Positions 17,508 to 27,099 of a stretch of 64,000 nt of DNA are shown here, in pieces. The stretch is from Arachidicoccus rhizosphaerae (GTDB lineage Bacteria; Bacteroidota; Bacteroidia; Chitinophagales; Chitinophagaceae): assembly GCF_900107765.1 (NCBI RefSeq), contig NZ_FNQY01000003.1:1-64000 (forward strand), read 5' to 3'. The notes below the pieces were generated by a model that did not search any database, had not been told where the DNA came from, and was given only the letters and a program-made list of their open reading frames with translations. How positions within the stretch are numbered: position 1 is the stretch's first letter; every line of letters begins with the position of its first letter. A program made the position numbers and the translations under genes.

Positions 17508-18218
17508 ATGCCTAAAAAGGGTGCCTGCATACATTTAAATAAAAGCAATCATTTCCTTTTAAAAACTTTGTGCCTGGGCTGCATTTCATGCCTTATGTTC
17601 AGCTTTTCTAGTTGCAAAATCAAACCTGAAAAACAAAATGTAGAAAATAATAAACAGGCAGCTGACGCTGTAAATAATAAGAATTTAAATAAAAATTTAT
17701 CACAAAAAAACAAGACTTTTATGACAACGATTCAATTTAAAGGAAACCCCATTCATACAGTTGGAGCCTTACCCCAAACAGGTACACAAGCTCCGGATTT
17801 TACGCTGGTAAACGGCGAACTGGCAGAGAAATCCTTATCTGATTACAAAGGTAAATTCGTCATTCTAAACATCTTCCCAAGTGTTAATACCGGTGTATGC
17901 GCCGCATCTGTTCGCGAGTTCAATAAAGATGCTGCCTCCATCGACAATGCTACGGTTCTTTGCATTTCCAAAGATTTACCGTTCGCACAATCACAGTTTT
18001 GCGGAGCAGAAGGAATTAATAATGTAACAATGCTCTCTGATTTCAGAACAGATTTTGGCCACCAGTACGGCGTCCAGATGGCGGATGGCCCTTTACAAGG
18101 ACTACTCAGCCGGGCAGTCGTTGTCATTAATCCGGAAGGCAAGATCATTTATGAGCAACAAGTTCCAGAAATTACAGAAGAGCCTAATTATGAAAAAGCG
18201 TTAGCCGCTATTCAATAA
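17508..18218 (+). CDS. tpx: Thiol peroxidase Tpx, predicted lipoprotein form
   Basis: The last 165 residues are a full Tpx peroxiredoxin: MTTIQFKGNPIHTVG, peroxidatic Cys in SVNTGVCAASVREF (Cys60 of the core) and resolving Cys in FAQSQFCGAEG (Cys94), which together reduce hydroperoxides using thioredoxin. The core ATG is at 17721, but the frame stays open upstream and encodes a plausible lipoprotein signal: Lys-rich start MPKKGACIHLNKSNH, hydrophobic LLKTLCLGCISCLMFSF, lipobox-like FSSC, then a polar Asn/Lys-rich linker of about 35 residues. The longer start at 17508 is therefore preferred, placing the enzyme in the envelope. An earlier ATG at 17445 is also in frame. If translation starts at 17721 it would be the ordinary cytoplasmic form. 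Confidence 0.85.
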   Translation: MPKKGACIHLNKSNHFLLKTLCLGCISCLMFSFSSCKIKPEKQNVENNKQAADAVNNKNLNKNLSQKNKTFMTTIQFKGNPIHTVGALPQTGTQAPDFTLVNGELAEKSLSDYKGKFVILNIFPSVNTGVCAASVREFNKDAASIDNATVLCISKDLPFAQSQFCGAEGINNVTMLSDFRTDFGHQYGVQMADGPLQGLLSRAVVVINPEGKIIYEQQVPEITEEPNYEKALAAIQ

Positions 18219-18259
18219 ACTTACCTTCTGCTTTATCTTATTTCTAAGCCATTGCTGAT

Positions 18260-18292
18260 AAAAAGGCTACATTTTAAAAATGTAGCCTTTTT
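18260..18292 (+). terminator. Terminator of tpx
   Basis: AAAAAGGCTACAT (from 18260) pairs with ATGTAGCCTTTTT (to 18292); the right arm supplies the T-run. Confidence 0.85.
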
Positions 18293-18684
18293 ACGTATAA
18301 TAATATATAAATAGCCATTTAGAAAAGTCGTAATGATTACTTAATAAAAAGCAAAACCAAATGCTGCTGCATGACGAATTAATCGCATGCAAGTTATTGT
18401 CTTGTAATGGATAATCTCCAAAATCTTTCCATTTAAACTTTAACAAAGACACTTAAATAATTAATTATCAATTATTTAATATCAGACAATTTCTCAAACC
18501 CCTTCATGAATCAAATCTGCAAATTTTTGAACAATTTTTAGATATCGTTTGACTTTCTTTAACTCATATTTGCTAACGAAATGTTTACGGCCAGATTAAC
18601 ACTCATCAATAACGATACTGTAATTAAACCAAACGGCTGGTGAACAAAAATTAAATCATTGTACATTTTTAAGGTTAGAAAACT
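18293..18684. other. AT-rich promoter region before the SusC/SusD operon
   Basis: 392 bases without a gene. It holds an exact 10-bp inverted repeat TTAAATAATT/AATTATTTAA (18453-18462 and 18470-18479) that could be a regulator site. I could not settle on a TAnnTTTG promoter. No regulator gene, sigma/anti-sigma pair or hybrid two-component system lies next to the operon. Confidence 0.35.
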
Positions 18685-20094
18685 ATGAATTGTATAAAAA
18701 AAATGCGGATTTCATATCTGTGTATCCTCGCTGTGCTGCTGGCGGGTCTATGGAGCAGCTGCAAAAAAGACGCTGTCAGTGACACGTCCGGTGCTTACAA
18801 TCCAGGAGAAAGTGTCTCCGTGACCGGATTTTTTCCGACTACCGGTGGCGGAGGCCAGCAACTTGTCATTTACGGGAGCAATTTCGGCAATGACAAGTCC
18901 ATTGTGTCTGTTAAAATCGGCGACCAGTCCGCCACTGTGATTAACGTACATGACAATGCAATTTATTGTATTGTTCCCGACAAGGCCTATACGGGAGAAA
19001 TCGAAATAACAGTAGGTACTAATACCACTCAGCAGGTGGCTATGGCCAGCGAATCATTTGAGTACCAGCGTAGGATGGTGGTAACGACACTCGCCGGGAA
19101 GAAAGATGAAAGAGGTAATTATGACATTAAAGATGGCACCTTTGCCGATTGTGGTGGATTTTTAAATCCTTCCTGGCTGGTATTTGATCCGAAAAACCCT
19201 CAGCTATTATATATGGGGCAGGATGGAGGAGATATCAGACTGCTTAATTTCAAAGATAGCGTCGTAACAACTCCTATAACAAGAGGTATGGGTAACTGGA
19301 GTCGCATCAGAACAATCGCCTTCACTTTAGACCAGGATCACATGATTGTGGCCAATGACCAGGGGGATGTCAATGGTGTTGCGACTTCCATTTCCACCAG
19401 AGCCAATGGTTTTAAAGATCCCAAAGTACTTACTTCCTATAAACAGTGCAATGGTGCCTCTATACATCCGGTCAACGGTGAATTATATTTCAACAGCTAT
19501 GAAAAAGGGCAGTTCTACCGCTTTGATATGGATAAGTATTTTGAGCAGAATACAGGTATTAAAGGCTATGACGAACTCTTTAAAATCCAGGACAATAGCT
19601 GGGAATTTCAAATTGACATCGCGCCTACCGGCGACTATGCCTATATAGTCGTTATCAATCAGCAATACATATTGAGAACGGATTATAATTGGGATACCAA
19701 AACCTTTATGCAACCTTATGTGGTATGTGGTGAACCGCGCTCAGCAGGTTGGGTAGATGGTGTAGGAACCTCAGCCAGGTTAAGCAATCCCTATCAGGGA
19801 GTATTTGTCAAAAACCCTGATTATGCCGGCAAAAAAGATGAATATGATTTTTATTTTACGGAGCAGGGCAACCACGATATCCGCATCCTCACCCCTGAAG
19901 GGAAAGTTACCACATTCGCGGGTAGAGGCAGCTCCAGTATAGACAATAACCCATATGGACATATTGACGGCGGACTACGCACAGAAGCCCGTTTTGACCA
20001 ACCCAAAGGCCTTGCCTATGATTCTACCAATCAAATCTTTTATGTTGGAGATGCCGAAAACCACTGTATTAGAAAAATTTCATTAGAAAACTAA
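18685..20094 (+). CDS. IPT/TIG and NHL-repeat surface lipoprotein
   Basis: 469 residues. Lipoprotein signal MRISYLCILAVLLAGLWSSCKK with Cys after WSS, an IPT/TIG immunoglobulin-like domain (about 45-125; VTGFFPTTGGGGQQLVIYG), and an NHL/beta-propeller part (about 135-469) whose repeats include VTTFAGRGSSS and GLAYDSTNQIFYVGDAENHCIRKI. Such proteins are commonly the first gene of Bacteroidota polysaccharide-utilisation operons and are thought to bind glycan at the cell surface. The SusC gene follows after 12 nt, so the four genes to 26262 are one operon. Confidence 0.88.
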   Translation: MNCIKKMRISYLCILAVLLAGLWSSCKKDAVSDTSGAYNPGESVSVTGFFPTTGGGGQQLVIYGSNFGNDKSIVSVKIGDQSATVINVHDNAIYCIVPDKAYTGEIEITVGTNTTQQVAMASESFEYQRRMVVTTLAGKKDERGNYDIKDGTFADCGGFLNPSWLVFDPKNPQLLYMGQDGGDIRLLNFKDSVVTTPITRGMGNWSRIRTIAFTLDQDHMIVANDQGDVNGVATSISTRANGFKDPKVLTSYKQCNGASIHPVNGELYFNSYEKGQFYRFDMDKYFEQNTGIKGYDELFKIQDNSWEFQIDIAPTGDYAYIVVINQQYILRTDYNWDTKTFMQPYVVCGEPRSAGWVDGVGTSARLSNPYQGVFVKNPDYAGKKDEYDFYFTEQGNHDIRILTPEGKVTTFAGRGSSSIDNNPYGHIDGGLRTEARFDQPKGLAYDSTNQIFYVGDAENHCIRKISLEN

Positions 20095-20106
20095 AATATT
20101 ATTGCT

Positions 20107-23100
20107 ATGAAGCAAGCGTTAATGCGAAAAACTTTTATTTTCTTCTTATTAATTTTTACCTCTATCGCAGCCTTTTCACAGGGCAAGATAGAGGTCTCAG
20201 GAAAAATTACTGACGGAGAAACCGGTGAACCGCTATCTGGAGTGAGCGTTTCTGTCATCAACTCAGCAGGCCTGGGTACTTTCTCTTCGAAAGAAGGCGA
20301 CTTCTCCATCAAGGTAGAATTGTATCATAAGTTGCTATTTTCTTATATCGGATACGACACTGTTGAAGTGCTGATCAAAGACCAAAACGCCCTGAATATA
20401 AAACTACAAAAATCCGTCATTAAAGCCATGGATGAGGTAGTGGTAACGGCTGTCGGGCCACAGAAAAAAATAAATGTCACAGGAGCTATTACCTCGGTTG
20501 ATATGGATGATCTTCGCAAGTCGGCGGCCACCGCCAGTGTTGTCAATACCCTTGCCGGTAATGTCCCGGGGATTATGGCCATGCAAACCTCTGGTCAACC
20601 CGGTAAAGACATTTCTAATTTCTGGATCAGGGGTATATCCACCTTTGGTGCCAGTAATGGTGCCTTAATCCTGATAGACGGATTTGAAAGAGATATCAAT
20701 GAAGTAAATATTGACGACATCAAATCTTTTTCTATCCTTAAAGATGCATCAGCGACGGCCATGTACGGATCAAAAGGAGCAAACGGTGTTGTACTGATTA
20801 CCACAAAACACGGTACGATTGGTAAAACAACCATTAATGCAAAGGTGGAGTCCTCCTATAATACCCGAACCATAACACCGGAATTTGTGGACGGCAACAC
20901 CTATGCGAACTTAATTAATGAAGCGCAAATCACCAGAAATAAACCGGCCATATACAGTCCGGTAGAATTACAAATATTAAAGGAAGGACTGGATCCTGAT
21001 CTATACCCAAATGTTGACTGGTCCAAACAATTATTAAAAGATGGAGCATATACCAAAAACGCCAACCTCAATTTAAGCGGTGGTGGAACAACAGCCCGGT
21101 ATTTTGTGTCAGGAAGCTATCTGGATGAAGATGGTATGTATAAGACAGATGACCAGCTGGCAAAAGATTACAATACGAATGCGGATTATCAAAAATGGAC
21201 CTATCGACTCAATACAGACGTGAGTGTTACCAAAACAACCGTTTTAAAACTTGGAGTATCCGGATCGCTTACCAAAAGAAACAGTCCGGGCCTTGGAGAT
21301 GATGACGTCTGGGGAGAATTATTTGGTTATACAGCTATTCGTACACCCATTACCTACTCTAATGGCTATGTCCCTGCAGTGGGAACCGGCAATCAAACCA
21401 ATCCATGGGTGGCTGCTACGCAAACCGGATATAATGAAAACTGGCAGAACAATATTCAGACGAACGTTACGTTGGATCAGGATTTCAATTTTATCACAAA
21501 AGGACTCACCTTTGAAGGCAGTTTTGGCTACGACACCTATAACACGAGTGCCATTCAGCGCCATAAATGGCCGGAACAATGGAAAGCGGAGCGGTATAGA
21601 GATCAGGACGGAAATTTAGTTTTCATTCATCAAACAGACCCAAGCGTCCTGACTCAATCCAGCAGTTCTGACGGCAGTCGAAGAGAATTTCTGATTGCGA
21701 TGTTAAATTACAATAGAGCCATTCAGGATCACCACCTAGGATTAGACCTTAAATACACACAGGAATCAACGACTTTCACCCAAAACCTGGGAGACGACAT
21801 AAAAAAAGGAATTGCCAAACGAAACCAGGGCATTGCAGGACGCGCCTCTTATAACTGGAAAAACAAATACTTTGTAGACTTTAATTTTGGGTATACCGGT
21901 TCTGAAAACTTTGCAGTAGGCCATCAATACGGTTTCTTCCCGGCAGTATCGGGTGCCTGGAATATATCTGAGGAACGCTTTATCAAAAATAACCTTCCCT
22001 GGATTAATCTATTTAAAGTCAGATATTCATACGGTAGGGTGGGTAATGATAATCTAGGAGATAACCGCTTTCCATACCTATATACAATTGCAGATGGCAA
22101 AGGTGGTTATGATTGGGCCGAATTCGGAAATGATAAAAATTATGGAGGTCTAGGCTACTCCCAGGTAGCATCCCCGTATGTGACCTGGGAAATGGCCACC
22201 AAGCAAGACATCGGCCTCGACCTTTCTTTGCTGAACAACGACATCTCATTAACGGTAGACGCCTTCAAAGATGAGCGTACCGGTATATATATGGACAGAA
22301 ATTTCCTTCCGGCCTATATCGGACTGACCAGTACGCCAAGTGCAAATGTGGGCGCCGTAAAATCAATGGGCGTTGATGGAAATATCACCTTGAAACACCA
22401 GTTCAATAAGGTCAATGTAACACTCAGAGGAAATATTACACTCAGTAAAAATGAAGTCCTTGACAGAGATGAACAAGAGAGCGTTTACCCTTATCAGATG
22501 CAAAAAGGCTACCGCGTAGATCAGACGAGGGGATTAATTGCCCTTGGATTATTTAAGGATTATGATGATATCAGAAACAGCCCTACCCAAACCTTCGGAT
22601 CATATCAACCTGGTGACATCAAATATAAGGATGTCAATGGTGACGGTGTAATCGACGATAATGATATCGTTGCAGTTGGTTCAACAAGTACCCCCAATTT
22701 AATATATGGCATGGGAGCTTCAGCCAGCTGGAAAGGATTTGACATTAGTGTTCTGTTCCAGGGGGCCGGTAAATCCAGCTTCTTTATCTATGGCAAAACA
22801 GTTTATGCTTTCAGTGAAGGGGAGTGGGGAAATATTCTAAAAAACATGGTGGATAACCGTTGGATATCAGCTGATATTTCCGGAGACCCGGCTACAGAAA
22901 ACCCCAATGCACCCTATCCCAGACTTAGTTACAACGGTAATGATAATAATTTCCGTAATTCAACTTATTGGTTACGTAACGGGGCTTATCTAAGAATCAA
23001 AAACATGGATATTGGATATACCCTGCCTAAAGAAATGCTCAATAAAATTCATTTAAGCAGCCTGCGGATATACTGTATCGGCACTAATTTAATCACCTGG

Positions 23101-23199
23101 GCTCCATTTAAACTCTGGGATCCGGAAACAATCGACCCAAGAGGAGAGACTTATCCTTTAATCAAGTCCTTTACTCTTGGACTAACCGTAAACTTATAA
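20107..23199 (+). CDS. SusC/RagA-type TonB-dependent outer-membrane transporter
   Basis: 1030 residues. Signal peptide (FIFFLLIFTSIAAFSQ), a CarboxypepD_reg-like domain (about 25-105; VSGKITDGETGEPLSGVSV), the SusC-type plug (about 115-240; NVTGAITSVDMDDL, WIRGISTFGASNGALILIDG, ILKDASATAMYGSKGANGVV) and a beta-barrel ending in the aromatic-type C-terminus FTLGLTVNL. It forms the gated outer-membrane channel for oligosaccharides with its SusD lid, energised by TonB. It sits between the NHL lipoprotein (12 nt) and SusD (18 nt). Substrate is unknown because no hydrolase is in the operon. Confidence 0.97.
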   Translation: MKQALMRKTFIFFLLIFTSIAAFSQGKIEVSGKITDGETGEPLSGVSVSVINSAGLGTFSSKEGDFSIKVELYHKLLFSYIGYDTVEVLIKDQNALNIKLQKSVIKAMDEVVVTAVGPQKKINVTGAITSVDMDDLRKSAATASVVNTLAGNVPGIMAMQTSGQPGKDISNFWIRGISTFGASNGALILIDGFERDINEVNIDDIKSFSILKDASATAMYGSKGANGVVLITTKHGTIGKTTINAKVESSYNTRTITPEFVDGNTYANLINEAQITRNKPAIYSPVELQILKEGLDPDLYPNVDWSKQLLKDGAYTKNANLNLSGGGTTARYFVSGSYLDEDGMYKTDDQLAKDYNTNADYQKWTYRLNTDVSVTKTTVLKLGVSGSLTKRNSPGLGDDDVWGELFGYTAIRTPITYSNGYVPAVGTGNQTNPWVAATQTGYNENWQNNIQTNVTLDQDFNFITKGLTFEGSFGYDTYNTSAIQRHKWPEQWKAERYRDQDGNLVFIHQTDPSVLTQSSSSDGSRREFLIAMLNYNRAIQDHHLGLDLKYTQESTTFTQNLGDDIKKGIAKRNQGIAGRASYNWKNKYFVDFNFGYTGSENFAVGHQYGFFPAVSGAWNISEERFIKNNLPWINLFKVRYSYGRVGNDNLGDNRFPYLYTIADGKGGYDWAEFGNDKNYGGLGYSQVASPYVTWEMATKQDIGLDLSLLNNDISLTVDAFKDERTGIYMDRNFLPAYIGLTSTPSANVGAVKSMGVDGNITLKHQFNKVNVTLRGNITLSKNEVLDRDEQESVYPYQMQKGYRVDQTRGLIALGLFKDYDDIRNSPTQTFGSYQPGDIKYKDVNGDGVIDDNDIVAVGSTSTPNLIYGMGASASWKGFDISVLFQGAGKSSFFIYGKTVYAFSEGEWGNILKNMVDNRWISADISGDPATENPNAPYPRLSYNGNDNNFRNSTYWLRNGAYLRIKNMDIGYTLPKEMLNKIHLSSLRIYCIGTNLITWAPFKLWDPETIDPRGETYPLIKSFTLGLTVNL

Positions 23200-23217
23200 T
23201 ATAAAAAGATCTATATT

Positions 23218-25275
23218 ATGACTAATAAAATATCCGCCATTGCCGTTTTTATCCTGATGGCATCGCTACTGTTCTCCTGCAAAAAATACCTGGATTCTGA
23301 TCAGTATTTTAAGGACCGGCTCACCCTTGACAAATCCTTTAATAATGTCCAATATATTGAAGAATGGCTGGCTAATTCATACTCATACTTAACGGGGGTG
23401 AATGCAGATGTTGCCAGTAAGGGCTATGAACCTTTCAACTTCTCAGATGACATCTATTATGGCGACCGTGATGTCGATTTTGACATCAAGGAAGAAGGCC
23501 AGCTATCTTATAACGCATTCAGCTTAGGTAATTATCATGAAAATGACAAACAGGACTCCTGGACTCAGTGTTACCAAGGTATCAGGAGCGCTTCTATTTT
23601 CATCTACAATATCGACGCCTCTACTGTGATTAATGATGAACAGAAGGCTGACTATAAAGCGCAGGCCAGATTTGTTCGCGCTTATTACTATTGGCTTTTA
23701 CTTAGAAAATACGGGCCTATTCCCATTATACCTGACGAAGGCGCTGACTATACCAAAAGCTATGATGAACTGGCACTCCCAAGAAGCTCTTATGAAGCCT
23801 GTGCTGAATACATCGGCCATGAAATGGTTCTCGCCGCTAAAGATTTACCTCAAAGCAGAGGACAATTGGAAATAGCCAGACCAACGAAAGGCGCTGCGCT
23901 GGCAACACGGGCCAAAGTATTTTTATATGCGGCCAGTCCGCTGATGAATGGCGGTAAGGGTAGCATGGACTTCAAAAATCAATTATTGGATGATCAGGGT
24001 AATCCCTTACTTGGCATTACCTACGACGAAGAGAAATGGGCCAGGGCCGCAGCGGCAGCCAAAGACGTCATGAATCTTGGCGTGTATGCCTTATATGTTG
24101 CACCTTTTACGAACTCCGGCACACTCACTCATCCGGCTACCATTGCGCCGCCTTACAACGCCGAATTTTCTGATAAACCCTGGCCGGATGGCTGGGCCAA
24201 TATCGACCCTTATCAATCCTACAGGGCTTTATTTGACGGTGAACTATCTGCCTCTGAAAACCCGGAACTGATCTTTACGCGGGGAAAAAACCAATCTACA
24301 GAAGGCATTAATGTGATGGTTGTCCATCAGCTGCCGCGTATTGCCTCCGGTTGGAACACGCATGGCATGACTTTAAAACAATGTGATGCGTACTATATGA
24401 ACGATGGTTCCGATGTCCCCGGTATGGATCAGGAATATGGCAGAGGAAATGGCAGCCAGAGAGTTGGCGGCTTTGTGACAGACGAAGATGTGGCAGAAGG
24501 CAAATATAAACCACTGTTATCGGGTGTTTCCTTGCAGTTCGCCAACAGAGAGCCCAGGTTTTACGCCTCAGTTGGGTTTAACGGCAGCCTTTGGGATCTG
24601 ACCAACGAATCAGAGGAAAGAAACAGAGAGCAACAGGTATTCTATTACCGCGGTTCAGGAAACGGATATACCAATACTATGTTTTGGCTCAGAACCGGCA
24701 TCGGTATTAAAAAATATGTGAACCCTCAGGATACATATGAAAATGGGGATCTCAATAAAGTAGTTCCTAAATATGAACCGGCCATTCGTTATGCCGATAT
24801 TTTACTGGAATATACAGAAGCCTTAAATGAACTCACCGGCTCTTATAGTATCCCCAGCTGGGACAGTGCCCAGACCTATACTGTTGCAAGAACCACTGAA
24901 GAAATGCGCAAAGGGTTGCGTCCTGTCAGAATCAGAGCTGGCGTTCCTGACTTCTCGGATGCTGTTTATTCCAGTAATACCGCGCTACGTAAAGCCATTA
25001 AACGCGAACGTCAGGTTGAGCTGATGGGAGAGCAGGAACGTTATTATGATCTGCGCCGATGGGATGATGCAGCAACAGAACTTGCCTTGCCTATTTACGG
25101 CTACAATGTGCTGATGACCTCAGACCAAAGAGATCTGTTCCATCAACCGGTCGCTGCATTTGCCCTGCAGAGCACTTTTGCTCCTAAAATGTATTTCTGG
25201 CCTATTTCGCTTACGGAATTGCAGCGCGACAAACGTTTAACCCAAAACCCAGGCTGGCTAACTTATAACAATTAA
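23218..25275 (+). CDS. SusD/RagB-type nutrient-binding outer-membrane lipoprotein
   Basis: 685 residues, longer than the 500-600 usual for SusD. Lipoprotein signal IAVFILMASLLFSCKKYLDS with Cys after LLFS. SusD family features are AQARFVRAYYYWLLLRKYGP, ATRAKVFLYAASP, IRYADILLEYTEALNE and the C-terminal RERQVELMGEQERYYDLRRW with ISLTELQRDKRLTQNPGW. It would cap the SusC transporter and capture the glycan. It is translated 18 nt after susC and followed 9 nt later by the DUF1735-type gene. Confidence 0.96.
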   Translation: MTNKISAIAVFILMASLLFSCKKYLDSDQYFKDRLTLDKSFNNVQYIEEWLANSYSYLTGVNADVASKGYEPFNFSDDIYYGDRDVDFDIKEEGQLSYNAFSLGNYHENDKQDSWTQCYQGIRSASIFIYNIDASTVINDEQKADYKAQARFVRAYYYWLLLRKYGPIPIIPDEGADYTKSYDELALPRSSYEACAEYIGHEMVLAAKDLPQSRGQLEIARPTKGAALATRAKVFLYAASPLMNGGKGSMDFKNQLLDDQGNPLLGITYDEEKWARAAAAAKDVMNLGVYALYVAPFTNSGTLTHPATIAPPYNAEFSDKPWPDGWANIDPYQSYRALFDGELSASENPELIFTRGKNQSTEGINVMVVHQLPRIASGWNTHGMTLKQCDAYYMNDGSDVPGMDQEYGRGNGSQRVGGFVTDEDVAEGKYKPLLSGVSLQFANREPRFYASVGFNGSLWDLTNESEERNREQQVFYYRGSGNGYTNTMFWLRTGIGIKKYVNPQDTYENGDLNKVVPKYEPAIRYADILLEYTEALNELTGSYSIPSWDSAQTYTVARTTEEMRKGLRPVRIRAGVPDFSDAVYSSNTALRKAIKRERQVELMGEQERYYDLRRWDDAATELALPIYGYNVLMTSDQRDLFHQPVAAFALQSTFAPKMYFWPISLTELQRDKRLTQNPGWLTYNN

Positions 25276-25284
25276 AATTTAAGT

Positions 25285-26262
25285 ATGAAAAAGATAACAG
25301 CAATTCTAGCACTTCTGTTAATCGGGGCAACCATTAGTTGCAATAAAGACTGGACAACCGAACAATATGAGCAATATATTTCTTTTAAGGCCCCTATAAA
25401 CGGAGATGGTATAACGCCCATACACGTTCGGTATAATCCCAATGGGCAGGTAAACTATGAGCTACCGGTCCTTGTCAGCGGATCTACCAATAACGATAAA
25501 TCTGTTTTGGTTCACTTAGGAGTTGACCCCGATACATTAACGGCCTTTAACGATGCCAATTTTCAAAACAGAACAGATTTATATTATAAAGAATTAACAG
25601 ACAATTATTTCACTGTCCCCGACACTGTATCCATTCCAAAGGGAGTCAATAGCAATACGGTAAAGCTGGGTTTTACTCTCAAGGATATAGATCTGGTAAA
25701 TAAATGGATTTTGCCTTTAACGATCGAACCCGCTGAAGGTTACACGCCTAATCCACGAAGAAACTATGCGAAGGCGCTGCTTAGAATCGTACCTTTTAAT
25801 GATTATTCAGGAACATACAGCGCTACTGCTCTTAAAGTTTATCTGAAAGGAGAGGAAGGAGGCTCTGCGATTGTAAAAAATACGGTTGAATCTTATGTAG
25901 TAGATGAAAATACCGTTTTTTTCTACGCAGGTACGGTAGATGAAAATAAAGGGGATAGGGGAAAATATAAAATATATGCGCATTTTGATGAAGATAAAAG
26001 AGAAGTGACCCTTTATTCAGATAATCCGTTAATGAATCTGCAGGTAAATCAGACCCTCAATTATTCTGTAGAGGAGGTGCCGGATGAGCTACAGCCATAT
26101 CTGGTTCATAGATATCTGACAATCAATAATATAGATTATAATTATACAGATTACACATCTGTCGCCAATTCAACCATTGACTATACGATCCGGGGATCTC
26201 TGATTATGGAAAGAAAAATCAATACGCAGATTCCAGATGAGGATCAGGCTATTCAATGGTAA
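25285..26262 (+). CDS. DUF1735/DUF4361-type surface lipoprotein of a SusCD operon
   Basis: 325 residues with a lipoprotein signal (ILALLLIGATISCNKDW). The N-terminal half fits the DUF1735 (BT_3987-like) immunoglobulin-like domain and the C-terminal half resembles DUF4361 (YSGTYSATALKVYLKG, VDENTVFFYAGTVDENKGDRG). These lipoproteins accompany SusC/SusD and are presumed surface glycan-binding proteins. It is the last gene of the operon, 9 nt after susD, and ends at a very strong terminator 24 nt later. Confidence 0.85.
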   Translation: MKKITAILALLLIGATISCNKDWTTEQYEQYISFKAPINGDGITPIHVRYNPNGQVNYELPVLVSGSTNNDKSVLVHLGVDPDTLTAFNDANFQNRTDLYYKELTDNYFTVPDTVSIPKGVNSNTVKLGFTLKDIDLVNKWILPLTIEPAEGYTPNPRRNYAKALLRIVPFNDYSGTYSATALKVYLKGEEGGSAIVKNTVESYVVDENTVFFYAGTVDENKGDRGKYKIYAHFDEDKREVTLYSDNPLMNLQVNQTLNYSVEEVPDELQPYLVHRYLTINNIDYNYTDYTSVANSTIDYTIRGSLIMERKINTQIPDEDQAIQW

Positions 26263-26286
26263 TACATTGATGAATGACCGAACTTA

Positions 26287-26338
26287 AAAAGGCCCTGCGT
26301 AGCCAATTCTTTTATAATTGGCTACGCAGGGCCTTTTC
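26287..26338 (+). terminator. Strong 22-bp hairpin terminator of the SusCD operon
   Basis: Arms 26287-26308 and 26316-26337 are perfectly complementary (core GGCCCTGCGTAGCC), loop of 7 nt, right arm ending in TTTT. Confidence 0.9.
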
Positions 26339-26429
26339 ATTGAAGAGAGACTTCCGCCTCCATTTCTAAAACCCTGAAATTGGTTTTTTTTGCCAACCAC
26401 TTGTTAATCAATTCTCCTTTATCTTTTAG

Positions 26430-26437
26430 TATCTTTG
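26430..26437 (+). promoter_or_regulatory. TATCTTTG -7 box before the FUSC gene
   Basis: Matches TAnnTTTG and lies 44 nt before the preferred start codon. The nearest TTG upstream is at a poor distance (26 nt). Confidence 0.45.
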
Positions 26438-26481
26438 TGCTGTAATCTTGGTCTTGTAACCAACAAAAGATGGACGGATCC

Positions 26482-27033
26482 ATGAAGAAAAAATGGAAGA
26501 TTGAATTTAACCGCTTTTTAGAAGTCAACTTTCTGATTTATATCAGCAAATGCCTGATCGGTTTAATCATCACTTATACCATTTATGTCACCTTTCCGCA
26601 GCATCAGTTTTTCTGGAGTGTCATCTCTGTTTTACTGGCCTTTTCTCCGGATGATAAAGATGCCAAAAAAGTAGCTTATGACCGGATGAAAGCCAATATT
26701 TTGGGTTCCTCCGTAGGTATGGTTTTATTTTTAATCCATTTTCCTAATCTCCTAATTATGGGCCTGGGAGTAGTGGCAACCATTGCCATAGCCACTTTAC
26801 TCAATATTCAATCCACCACAAGAAGCGCACTTGCAGCCGTAGTCATCGTTTTATTATACGAGCAGGAAAATGCGTCCTGGCATATGGCCCTGGAAAGAAT
26901 GATTTGTGTGATAATAGGTTGCCTGATCGCTCTGCTGCTTACCTTGCTTTTTGATGTAACGCTTTTTAAAGACAAACGCGGTCGATTAATCCGCAAAGCC
27001 AAGGTCGTACGAAAACATTACATAAAACGATAA
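26482..27033 (+). CDS. FUSC family (aromatic acid exporter-like) membrane protein
   Basis: 183 residues from MKKKWKIEFNRF; an ATG at 26470 adds four residues. About six hydrophobic segments in a FUSC/ArAE-like arrangement, with the family-typical YTIYVTFPQHQFFWSVISVLLAFSPD after the first segment, VAYDRMKANILGSSVGM, and a basic C-terminus. It corresponds to a single FUSC membrane half without the cytoplasmic domain of the large fusaric-acid exporters. Transport function is family inference only. ispG follows 67 nt later. Confidence 0.85.
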   Translation: MKKKWKIEFNRFLEVNFLIYISKCLIGLIITYTIYVTFPQHQFFWSVISVLLAFSPDDKDAKKVAYDRMKANILGSSVGMVLFLIHFPNLLIMGLGVVATIAIATLLNIQSTTRSALAAVVIVLLYEQENASWHMALERMICVIIGCLIALLLTLLFDVTLFKDKRGRLIRKAKVVRKHYIKR

Positions 27034-27087
27034 TATAAAGTAACTTTCCTTTAATTTTTTGAGTTTTCATGATGTGTAATCTTAGTG

Positions 27088-27095
27088 TATCTTTG
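27088..27095 (+). promoter_or_regulatory. TATCTTTG box 4 nt before the ispG start codon
   Basis: Matches the Bacteroidota -7 consensus exactly. The ATG at 27100 begins only four bases after its G, so if used it would give an essentially leaderless ispG mRNA. No TTG at 19-21 nt; the nearest (27059-27061) is 26 nt away. Confidence 0.4.
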
Positions 27096-27099
27096 CCTT

